In this document: positions 1-5,670 of the stretch, in pieces | How the letters are laid out: each line of letters begins with the position of its first letter | How positions within the stretch are numbered: the stretch's first letter is position 1 | Assembly (NCBI GenBank): GCA_044375275.1 | Contig: JBILMZ010000161.1 | Coordinates: 1 to 8,184 of the forward strand | Direction: 5' to 3' | Source of the DNA: SZUA-430 sp044375275 | GTDB lineage: Bacteria; Pseudomonadota; Alphaproteobacteria; Micropepsales; Micropepsaceae | DNA length: 8,184 nucleotides | Made by a program: the position numbers and the translations under genes | Notes under the pieces: model-generated | Database searches by the model: none | Told to the model about the DNA's origin: nothing | The model's input: the letters and a program-made list of their open reading frames with translations, nothing else

Positions 1-555
1 GAACTCGATGTCGGTCGAGCCTGACAGGGACGAGCGCGGGTTCTTGAGGTCGGCCGGATCGAGGACCCGCGTGCAGTTCTCGCACTGGTCACCGGTGGCG
101 CGCTCATAGTTGCAATGGGGGCACGTGCCCACGACATAGCGGTCCGGCAGGAAGCGCTTTTCGGCGCGCGAATAGACCTGCGTGGTCGAGCGCTCTTCAA
201 GGAAGCCGCGCTCCCAGAGGACCTTGGCGAAATGCTGGGTCAACTCCCGGTTCTGGATCGAGGACGAACGGCCGAAATGGTCGAACGACAGACCGAACCC
301 GTCCGACAGGTCTTTCTGTACCTGCCACCATTTCTCGCAGTATTTGTCGACGGGAAGCCCCTCGGCAATCGCCGCAAGTTCGGCGGGCGTCCCGTGCTCG
401 TCTGTCGCACAGATGAACAGGACGTCGCGGCCGCGGGTGCGCTGGAAGCGGGCATAGACGTCGGCTGGCAGCATGGAGCCGGCCATGTTGCCCAAGTGCT
501 TGATGCCATTGATGTAAGGGAGGGCGCTGGTAATCAGGATTCGGTTCTGGGTCAT
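1..555 (-). CDS. metG: Methionyl-tRNA synthetase, N-terminal part (runs off left edge)
   Basis: Charges tRNA-Met with methionine in the cytoplasm, using ATP. The first 185 residues are present and the rest lies beyond position 1. Visible features: the class I nucleotide-binding start ALPYINGIKHLGN (residues 11-23), in which HLGN at 20-23 takes the place of the HIGH signature; the conserved FICATDEHGTP block (48-57); and a zinc knuckle, C145-x2-C148 with C158-x2-C161, in the connective insertion. The KMSKS loop and the anticodon-binding domain would be downstream, off the window. The start at 555 is chosen because family homology begins immediately after it and GGAAGAG lies a few bases upstream. 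It is divergent from purM across a 150-bp gap. Identification is secure from the motifs; the symbol is the standard one. Confidence 0.95.
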   Translation of the reverse strand, partial: MTQNRILITSALPYINGIKHLGNMAGSMLPADVYARFQRTRGRDVLFICATDEHGTPAELAAIAEGLPVDKYCEKWWQVQKDLSDGFGLSFDHFGRSSSIQNRELTQHFAKVLWERGFLEERSTTQVYSRAEKRFLPDRYVVGTCPHCNYERATGDQCENCTRVLDPADLKNPRSSLSGSTDIEF

Positions 556-605
556 GTTCTTTCTCTTCCGGCCCGGATAGATGAATCCGGCGCAACGGGA
601 GCGGG

Positions 606-634
606 ACCTTACAGAAGTGCCTATCTGTGATCAA
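606..634 (-). promoter_or_regulatory. Candidate sigma-70-type promoter for metG
   Basis: On the minus strand, TTGATC (629-634) and TAAGGT (606-611) are separated by exactly 17 bp. They match the -35 consensus at 4 of 6 and the -10 consensus at 3 of 6. Transcription would start near 599, giving a leader of about 45 nt that contains a small hairpin (CCGGAT/ATCCGG, 573-578 with 585-590) just before the ribosome binding site. On the plus strand the best purM candidate is weaker: TTGGCT (649-654), 17 bp, AATAAA (672-677). The rest of the 556-705 gap shows nothing else I can support. Both promoters are inferred from base matches only. Confidence 0.3.
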
Positions 635-705
635 AGCGCCCGGATCGCTTGGCTCGCGGACCCAGTTCTGCAATAAACCCGCGCAAACTGGCCCCCGGAA
701 GATCC

Positions 706-1770
706 ATGAACTCTCCCAAAAACGGACTGACCTATGCCCAGGCGGGCGTCGACATCGATGCCGGTGACGCCCTCGTCGAGGCCATCAAGCCACTGGCGCG
801 CTCCACGGCCCGCCCCGGCGCTGATGCGTCGCTCGGCGGCTTTGGGGGCCTGTTCGACCTGAAGGCCGCCGGGTTCAAGGACCCGCTGCTCGTCGCGGGA
901 ACAGACGGCGTAGGAACGAAGCTGAAGGTGGCGATCGAGTCCGGCATCCACGACACGGTCGGCATCGACCTTGTCGCCATGTCCGTGAACGACATCGTCG
1001 TGCAGGGCGCAGAACCCCTCCTCTTCCTCGACTATTTCGCGACCGGCAAGCTGGACGTCACTGTCGGCACGGCCGTCGTGAAAGGCGTGGCTGAAGGCTG
1101 CCTCCAGGCCGGCTGTGCGCTGGTAGGCGGCGAGACAGCCGAGATGCCGGGCATGTATGCCCGCGGCGACTATGACCTTGCGGGCTTTGCCATCGGCGCG
1201 GTGGAGCGGGACCAGGTCCTGCCACGGCGTGACATGGCCGTCGGCGACGTGATCATCGGCATGGCCTCGTCGGGCGTCCATTCGAACGGCTATTCGCTGG
1301 TCCGCCGCATCGTCTCGGACCAGGCGCTCTCCTATGAAGACGCTTCCCCGTTTGACAAGGGCGACACGTTGGGACGCTCGCTGCTCGCACCGACGCGGAT
1401 CTATGTGAAGTCGGCACTGTCCCTCATCCGCAACGGCGATGTGAAGGGCTTTGCGCACATTACCGGTGGTGGCCTCACCGAGAATGCGCCGCGTGTCGTG
1501 CCTGATGACATGGATCTCGAGATCGACCTTGGAAGCTGGCGCGTGCTGCCGGTTTTCCAGTGGCTGGCAAAGGCCGGTGGCGTCGACGAGCGCGAGATGC
1601 TGCGTACGTTCAACTGCGGCATCGGCATGATTGCCATCGTGTCGCCAGACAAGGCGGCAGCCGCTGTGCGGATCCTCAGCGAAGCGGGCGAGCAGGTGTT
1701 TACGCTGGGCAAGCTGGTCGCCGGCAAGGGCGAACCTCGCGTGCGCTATACGGGACGGCTGGGGCTTTGA
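706..1770 (+). CDS. purM: Phosphoribosylformylglycinamidine cyclo-ligase (AIR synthetase)
   Basis: Converts FGAM plus ATP to 5-aminoimidazole ribonucleotide, the fifth step of de novo purine synthesis, in the cytoplasm. The protein has 354 residues, close to the usual 345 or so. Family motifs in order: GTDGVGTKLK (65-74, ATP-binding loop), NDIVVQGAEPLLFLDYF (95-111), GGETAEMPGMY (141-151), SGVHSNGYSLVR (189-200), HITGGGLTENAPRVVP (251-266) and FNCGIGM (302-308). The start at 706 is preferred over an in-frame TTG at 649: GGAAG (697-701) sits 4 nt before this ATG, and residues translated from 649 to 705 show no family similarity. It is followed on the same strand by purN, after a 196-bp gap filled mostly by a structured repeat. 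A purM-purN pair is a common purine operon arrangement, so co-transcription through the repeat is likely. Confidence 0.96.
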   Translation: MNSPKNGLTYAQAGVDIDAGDALVEAIKPLARSTARPGADASLGGFGGLFDLKAAGFKDPLLVAGTDGVGTKLKVAIESGIHDTVGIDLVAMSVNDIVVQGAEPLLFLDYFATGKLDVTVGTAVVKGVAEGCLQAGCALVGGETAEMPGMYARGDYDLAGFAIGAVERDQVLPRRDMAVGDVIIGMASSGVHSNGYSLVRRIVSDQALSYEDASPFDKGDTLGRSLLAPTRIYVKSALSLIRNGDVKGFAHITGGGLTENAPRVVPDDMDLEIDLGSWRVLPVFQWLAKAGGVDEREMLRTFNCGIGMIAIVSPDKAAAAVRILSEAGEQVFTLGKLVAGKGEPRVRYTGRLGL

Positions 1771-1781
1771 TCCTGCGGCGG

Positions 1782-1924
1782 CAAGAAGAAGATCTCACGC
1801 AAAGACGCAAAGACGCCAAGAAGTTGATCTCACTTCGGCGCCGCAGGCGCCTTCACAGCGCTGATTGGCGCTGCGCGCCTGAAAGAACACTTCTCTTTGC
1901 GTCTTTGCGTCTTTGCGTGAGACC
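1782..1924. repeat. Structured inverted-repeat element between purM and purN
   Basis: The arms at 1793-1820 and 1895-1922 are reverse complements at 27 of 28 positions, with 24 consecutive perfect pairs (1793-1816 with 1899-1922). Each arm is itself a tandem of three 8-mers: ACGCAAAG, ACGCAAAG, ACGCCAAG on the left and CTTTGCGT three times on the right. The interior forms a second nested stem: CAGGCGC (1844-1850) with GCGCCTG (1875-1881), enclosing CAGCGC (1856-1861) with GCGCTG (1868-1873). A 17-nt direct repeat with two mismatches (1782-1798 and 1817-1833) brackets the left arm's core. No coding content is convincing. This looks like a MITE- or REP-type dispersed element; I recall CGCAAAGA-type intergenic repeats from various bacteria but could not verify that. 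There is no T-run after the right arm, so a simple intrinsic terminator is unlikely. Confidence 0.85.
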
Positions 1925-1966
1925 AAAAAGCGCCTGTGCAGGTCACAAGCTGGACCAGCTCGCACC

Positions 1967-2554
1967 ATGAAGAAGCGCGTTGGCATTCTCATCTCGGGGC
2001 GAGGCAGCAACATGCGCGCGCTTGTCGAGGCGGCGCGGCAGCCTGACTATCCGGCGGAGATTGCACTCGTTCTCTCCAGCCGCGCTGATGCGGAAGGCCT
2101 GGACTTCGCGCGTCAGGCCGGTATCCCGACCGCAGTCGTCGACCAGGTGCAGGCGAAGAAGGACGGGCTGGCGCGCGAGGCCTATGATGCGCTGCTGCAC
2201 AAGGCTCTGACCGATGCACATATCGAGTTTGTCTGCCTCGCGGGCTTCATGCGGATCCTCTCGGATGGCTTTGTCGCGAAGTGGCAGGGCCGGATGGTCA
2301 ACATCCACCCTTCCCTCCTGCCCGCCTTCCGCGGTCTTTATCCGCAGAAGCAGGCCCTGGATGCGGGCGTCCCCGTCTCGGGCTGCACGGTGCATTTTGT
2401 CGTGCCTGAACTTGATGCCGGGCCGATTGTCGCCCAGGCCGAAGTGCCCGTCCTTTCCGGGGACACTGTTGAATCCCTCAGCGCGCGCATCCTGGAGGCC
2501 GAGCACAGGACCTATCCGGACGCCTTACGCAAAGCGCTTGCGCAGATCCCTTAG
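1967..2554 (+). CDS. purN: Phosphoribosylglycinamide formyltransferase (10-formyl-THF dependent)
   Basis: Transfers a formyl group from 10-formyltetrahydrofolate to GAR, the third step of purine synthesis. The protein has 195 residues, slightly shorter than E. coli PurN (about 212). Visible features: N-terminal phosphate-binding ISGRGSN (9-15); LAGFMRILS (91-99); NIHPSLLP (112-119), carrying the catalytic Asn112 and His114; and VPELDAGPIVAQ (146-157), with Asp150 as the third catalytic residue. The usual HTH after the PGL loop is replaced by YPQ (125-127). The start at 1967 is set by MKKRVGILISGRGSN matching the family start. No good Shine-Dalgarno sequence precedes it, and upstream in-frame codons run into the repeat arm. 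The 3' end overlaps the convergent oxidoreductase gene by 30 bp. Likely in one operon with purM. Confidence 0.95.
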   Translation: MKKRVGILISGRGSNMRALVEAARQPDYPAEIALVLSSRADAEGLDFARQAGIPTAVVDQVQAKKDGLAREAYDALLHKALTDAHIEFVCLAGFMRILSDGFVAKWQGRMVNIHPSLLPAFRGLYPQKQALDAGVPVSGCTVHFVVPELDAGPIVAQAEVPVLSGDTVESLSARILEAEHRTYPDALRKALAQIP

Positions 2555-4123
2555 GATCTCGCGTGCTGCGTTGTGGCCGGGCGCTCCCGTCACGCCGCCA
2601 CCGGGATGAGTGCCCGATCCGCACATGTACAACCCCGCCACCGGTGCCCGGTAGTTGCCGTGGCCCAGCACGGGTCGTGCGGAGAACAGCTGATCGAGGG
2701 ACAGGGCACCGTGCATGATATCCCCGCCGACCAGGCCAAAGACGTTCTCAAGGTCCTCCGGCGTCAGCGCCTGGTAGCCGATGACCGACTTCCTGAAGCC
2801 GGGTGCGAAGCGCTCGACGGTATCCATCATCACGCCGGCCACCTCGTCACGATGATCGCTCCATTTCCTGTTGCCATCCAGCGCGGGAGAGACGTGCTGG
2901 CAGAACAGGCTGGCCACGTGCCGACCCTCGGGCGCCAGTGACGCATCGAGCGTCGACGGGATGAGCATCTCGACAATCGGATTGCGCGACCACCCCAGGT
3001 CACGGGCATCATGGTACGCACGGTCGAGATATTTGAGGCTGGGGCCGATGACGATCCCCGACGTCATGTGAATGCCGTCTTCCGGCAGGCAGGTGAAGCG
3101 CGGCAGTTCCGACAGCGCGACATTCATGCGGAATGTACCGGAACCGCACTTGTAGCTGCGCATCCGCTCAAGCAGGTCGGCCGGCAGGTGAGCCGGGTCC
3201 ATCAGTCGTTCGAACAGAAGCTTCGGGTTGAGGTTCGAGACGACAATCGGCGCCTCGAAGCGTTCGCCTGTCTCGGTAACGACACCCGTAACGCGATTGG
3301 CCGTGACAAGAACTTCCTTCGCGCCGGCATTGAGCCTGATATCGACACCCTTCTCGGCAGCCGCCTTTGCCATGGCCTGCGTGATGGCGCCCATGCCGCC
3401 GATCGCATGGCCCCATTCGCCGCGAATGCCGTTCACTTCGCCGAACAGGTGATGGAGCAGCACATAGGCCGTGCCCGGTGTATAAGGCGATGCGTAGTTG
3501 CCGACGATACCGTCGAAACCGAGGATCGCCTTGATGGGATCGCTCTCGAACCAGCCATCGAGATACTCGCCGGCCGAGCGCGTGAACACGGCGAGCAGGT
3601 CGCGGCGTGTCTGCATGGGCAAGCCCGCAAGCTTTGTTCCGAGGCCCGCTGATTTCATCAGTTCAGGAATCGCGCCGAACCAGCTGCCCTCGACGACGTT
3701 GGGCGGGCTTTGCAGGACCATGTCGCGCAGCACGTCCGCGAGTGCGCCGATGCGGTCGTAGTATGAATCGAGGGTCTCAGCGTCGCGGGTGGAGAACTTT
3801 GCGACCTCTTCCTTCGTGCGCCCTGCCCCCACCTTCAGATAGGTGCGGTCATCGAGCGGCAGGAAGTTCGCCAGCTTGCGGTGAACGATCTTCAGGCCAT
3901 GCCGATGGAGCTCCAGGTCGGCGATGACTTTCGGATTGAGCAGGCTGACGGTGTAGCTCGCGACCGAGTTCCGGAAGCCGGGATGGAACTCCTCCGTCAC
4001 GGCCGCGCCACCGGCCACATGACGACGCTCGAGGACGGTGACTTTCAGGCCGGCGCGCGCAAGGTACCAGGCGCAGACCAGGCCATTGTGCCCTCCTCCG
4101 ATGATGAGAACGTCCTGGGACAT
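2525..4123 (-). CDS. FAD-dependent oxidoreductase, phytoene-desaturase-like (PYROXD2/COG1233 type)
   Basis: A 532-residue flavoprotein of the amine-oxidase/phytoene desaturase superfamily. The N-terminal dinucleotide-binding fold is clear: VLIIGGGHNG (5-14), followed by an acidic strand end in LERR (about 31-34) and the GGAAVTEEFHPGF segment that usually contacts FAD. A GGMGAITQAMAKAA stretch mid-protein corresponds to the region that precedes the second FAD-binding strand in CrtI relatives. The C-terminus carries GLYMCGSGTHPGGGVTGAPG (497-516), the closing FAD motif. No carotenoid genes are nearby and the N-terminal pattern fits the PYROXD2-like branch, so carotenoid desaturation is not claimed; the substrate is unknown. 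On the minus strand an AAAGG sits about 7 nt before the ATG at 4123. It lies divergent to the MerR gene (158-bp gap) and tail-to-tail with purN (30-bp overlap). Confidence 0.85.
   Translation of the reverse strand: MSQDVLIIGGGHNGLVCAWYLARAGLKVTVLERRHVAGGAAVTEEFHPGFRNSVASYTVSLLNPKVIADLELHRHGLKIVHRKLANFLPLDDRTYLKVGAGRTKEEVAKFSTRDAETLDSYYDRIGALADVLRDMVLQSPPNVVEGSWFGAIPELMKSAGLGTKLAGLPMQTRRDLLAVFTRSAGEYLDGWFESDPIKAILGFDGIVGNYASPYTPGTAYVLLHHLFGEVNGIRGEWGHAIGGMGAITQAMAKAAAEKGVDIRLNAGAKEVLVTANRVTGVVTETGERFEAPIVVSNLNPKLLFERLMDPAHLPADLLERMRSYKCGSGTFRMNVALSELPRFTCLPEDGIHMTSGIVIGPSLKYLDRAYHDARDLGWSRNPIVEMLIPSTLDASLAPEGRHVASLFCQHVSPALDGNRKWSDHRDEVAGVMMDTVERFAPGFRKSVIGYQALTPEDLENVFGLVGGDIMHGALSLDQLFSARPVLGHGNYRAPVAGLYMCGSGTHPGGGVTGAPGHNAAREILRDLRKRFA
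2544..2559. terminator. Short hairpin at the purN / oxidoreductase convergence
   Basis: AGATCC (2544-2549) and GGATCT (2554-2559) form a perfect 6-bp stem with a CTTA loop spanning the purN stop codon. Next to it, CGCAA and TTGCG around AGCGC (from 2528) can form a second 5-bp stem. There is no U-tract on either strand. A role in ending convergent transcripts is possible but only inferred from position. Confidence 0.25.
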
Positions 4124-4244
4124 GATGCGCCTTTCGCTCCGGATTCTCCCGCGAATGATTGTTTGTCTGCGAAATCATCCATCAGGGCAAGGCGCAAGGT
4201 CGTGTTGAATGCGCTGGTCGTTAACGCCATTGAACGGCAACCCC
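4124..4244. other. Divergent intergenic region, oxidoreductase side
   Basis: The left part of the 158-bp gap between the oxidoreductase and merR starts. It contains a perfect 8-bp palindrome CGTTAACG (4219-4226) and a spaced 6-bp dyad ATGATT/AATCAT (4155-4160 with 4173-4178). Either could be an operator. I found no convincing -35/-10 pair for the minus-strand gene. Confidence 0.3.
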
Positions 4245-4275
4245 TTGCAGCTGACGTTGCGTCAGGGTTTATGCT
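4245..4275 (+). promoter_or_regulatory. MerR-type promoter with operator dyad upstream of the merR-like gene
   Basis: TTGCAG (4245-4250) and TATGCT (4270-4275) are separated by 19 bp, the over-long spacing typical of MerR-regulated promoters. The spacer holds a perfect dyad, CTGACG (4251-4256) TTG CGTCAG (4260-4265), nearly centred between the two elements. This fits autoregulation by the gene directly downstream: in this family the dimer sits in the spacer and untwists it to align the elements. The -10 matches consensus at 4 of 6 positions and the -35 at only 3 of 6. Transcription would start near 4282, the first base of the start codon. The layout is directly visible; regulation is inferred. 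Confidence 0.6.
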
Positions 4276-4281
4276 GGAGGC

Positions 4282-5073
4282 ATGAAGAAAGCGGCAGACC
4301 TTCGGATTGGAGACGTGGTTCGACGCACGGGACTGACCGAGCGCGCCATCCGGCATTACGAGGCGCAGGGCCTGCTCAAGGCCGCGCGAACCGCGTCCGG
4401 GCAGCGTGTCTATGGTGAGGACATGCTTCGCCGCCTCGCGATCATCCGCGTCCTCAAGCGCGCGGGATTCAGCCTGTCGGAAATCCGCAAACTGCTGCAG
4501 TCGGCGATGCCCGTCGGGGCCATCATCGACGCGCAACTCGAATCCCTGCAGCAGGCTGCTGCGTCCGTGCAGCAATCCATTGCGCTGCTGAAGTCACTGC
4601 GGAGCGAGCTCGACCGGAACCCGGGTGACGCCTCGAGCATTCTTGGACGCGTGGCGGAGATCGCCGAGCAGTGCGAACCGGACGCGGCCTGGCGCGCCTT
4701 GTTCGACCGCTATTTCCGCAAGGACCGGCAGGAAGACTGGAAGAAGCTCAACGTGAAGCTCAGCCGCACCGTCGACCCGCAGGAGCACAATGCGGCGTGG
4801 CTTGGTCTCATTGCAGACATCAAGTCCCAACTTCCGCTTGATCCGCGATCTTCCGCCGCGCGCAAGCTCCTGGCGCGATGGGATGCCCTGATGGAGCCAT
4901 TCAACCGGGTGTCCTCCACGCAGCAGAAGGAAGAGGCCCGGCAGTTCTGGTCCCGCGTCGGCGAGTGGGGCCAATCGGTCAATCATCCCATGACGCAGGA
5001 CGTGGCCAATTTCATTCGTGACGCACGACAAGCCAACACCAAATCCGGAAAAAAGGGGAAATCTTCTCGATGA
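4282..5073 (+). CDS. MerR-family transcriptional regulator, possibly with TipAS-like sensor domain
   Basis: A 263-residue regulator. Residues 9-77 form the MerR winged helix: IGDVVRRTGLTERAIRHYEA, then the wing with RTASGQRVYGED, then RVLKRAGFSLSEIRKLL. A long amphipathic helix (about 80-112, Gln/Leu rich) is the expected dimerising coiled coil. Residues 135-252 are an all-helical C-terminal domain with W153, W173, W200, W223 and W229. Its pattern (DW..L, RW..L..PF, FIRDA near the end) faintly resembles the TipAS ligand-binding fold; this is tentative. The only cysteine is C131, so a metal-thiolate sensor is unlikely. The start is chosen because MerR homology begins 8 residues in. GGAGG ends just 1 nt before the ATG, too close for normal use. 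The stop overlaps the next gene's start as ATGA. Confidence 0.88.
   Translation: MKKAADLRIGDVVRRTGLTERAIRHYEAQGLLKAARTASGQRVYGEDMLRRLAIIRVLKRAGFSLSEIRKLLQSAMPVGAIIDAQLESLQQAAASVQQSIALLKSLRSELDRNPGDASSILGRVAEIAEQCEPDAAWRALFDRYFRKDRQEDWKKLNVKLSRTVDPQEHNAAWLGLIADIKSQLPLDPRSSAARKLLARWDALMEPFNRVSSTQQKEEARQFWSRVGEWGQSVNHPMTQDVANFIRDARQANTKSGKKGKSSR
5049..5055 (+). other. Potential -1 slippery heptamer A AAA AAG at end of merR-like gene
   Basis: In the regulator's own frame the codons are GGA AAA AAG, so A AAA AAG is in exactly the register for tandem -1 slippage, as in E. coli dnaX. The -1 frame then reads GGG GAA ATC TTC TCG ATG with no stop, straight into the membrane-protein frame at 5070. An AAGGGG at 5053-5058 also serves as a Shine-Dalgarno candidate, 11 nt before that ATG. 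I see no strong downstream stem and no upstream stimulatory Shine-Dalgarno, so frameshifting is a hypothesis; ordinary coupled reinitiation at ATGA is the simpler reading. Confidence 0.35.
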
Positions 5074-5660
5074 GCAATGACATAGACCTCGATCAATTCA
5101 AGGCAGACCTGACACGGATACGCCTGGCCTCCTACGTGCGACTGACCGGTGGCTATCCGGTGCCGCTTGCAGGCGCTGTCTACTGGATTGCACTGGGAAT
5201 CGCCGGGCACTTTGTTTCGCTCAAGATCTGGATGCTTTCGGCTGCGCTGGGCTCGGGGCTCATCTTCCCGATGGCAATCCTGTTCGCCACCATCGCGGGC
5301 AACAACTTCCTGCGCGACTCCAATCCTTTGTCGAGCGCGCTGTTTCCCGCCTTCATCGGCATGCTGCTCTTCTGGCCGATGGTGTTCGCTGCAGGCCCCA
5401 TAGCCGTGGAACTGACGCCGCTGATGATTGCCATCGGGCTGTCCGCGCACTGGCCGATCATTGGCTGGATCTATGCGCGCACGGCCCTCTTCACGGCGCA
5501 TGCTCTCGTTCGCGCTGCCGCCGTCACCTATATCTGGTTCATGTTGCCGGATGAGCGGATCACCACCCTGCCCTTCGCCGTGGCGGCAGTCTACCTCGTC
5601 ACCGTGCTGGCCATCCTGATCGACGTTGCAATCCTCCGGGCGCGTCACCCGGAGGATTGA
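5070..5660 (+). CDS. Six-helix integral membrane protein of unknown function
   Basis: A 196-residue protein with a short polar N-terminus (1-29) and about six hydrophobic segments: 32-49, 54-76, 90-112, 114-134, 138-159 and 166-188. The tail RARHPED is charged. Notable residues within or beside the helices: GGYPVPLAG near the first helix, FP at 66-67 and 92-93, and HW at 127-128. I do not recognise it with confidence; a DUF7010-like small membrane family is a possibility from memory only. There is no signal peptide or known catalytic motif. It overlaps the MerR-like gene by 4 nt (ATGA), so the two are almost certainly co-translated. It may be the regulator's target or partner, for instance a transporter or sensor. 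The last codons form a perfect hairpin. Confidence 0.8.
   Translation: MSNDIDLDQFKADLTRIRLASYVRLTGGYPVPLAGAVYWIALGIAGHFVSLKIWMLSAALGSGLIFPMAILFATIAGNNFLRDSNPLSSALFPAFIGMLLFWPMVFAAGPIAVELTPLMIAIGLSAHWPIIGWIYARTALFTAHALVRAAAVTYIWFMLPDERITTLPFAVAAVYLVTVLAILIDVAILRARHPED
5629..5659. terminator. Perfect 12-bp hairpin in the 3' end of the membrane-protein gene
   Basis: CAATCCTCCGGG (5629-5640) and CCCGGAGGATTG (5648-5659) pair perfectly around a 7-nt CGCGTCA loop. The stem includes the last codons and two bases of the TGA stop of the plus-strand gene, and it begins 11 nt past the stop of the convergent peptidase gene. It can therefore serve both transcripts as a shared terminator or 3'-end stabiliser. 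No U-run follows on either strand, so it is not a canonical intrinsic terminator; the role is inferred from placement. Confidence 0.6.
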
Positions 5661-5670
5661 GCCAGGCGGA

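Noticed and set aside
649..705. TTG start giving purM 19 extra residues
   Set aside because: The extension has no family similarity, and the ATG at 706 has a well-placed GGAAG.
631..1458. Long open frame (275 codons) antisense to purM
   Set aside because: It overlaps the strongly supported purM, shows Arg/His/Asp-rich low-similarity translation, and is typical of mirror frames in GC-rich genes.
1793..1922. Repeat-spacer pattern suggesting a CRISPR-like array
   Set aside because: The two copies are inverted rather than direct, and the 8-mer units are contiguous without spacers.
1913..1966. TTG start giving purN 18 extra residues
   Set aside because: It begins inside the repeat arm, and the residues do not resemble PurN; the family N-terminus starts at 1967.
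3011..3652. Open frame (213 codons) antisense to the FAD oxidoreductase
   Set aside because: Mirror-frame artefact of codon bias; the opposite strand has full-length family similarity.
2525..4123. Carotenoid biosynthesis gene crtI
   Set aside because: Same superfamily, but no crtB, crtY or other carotenoid genes nearby, and the N-terminal pattern fits the PYROXD2-like branch better.
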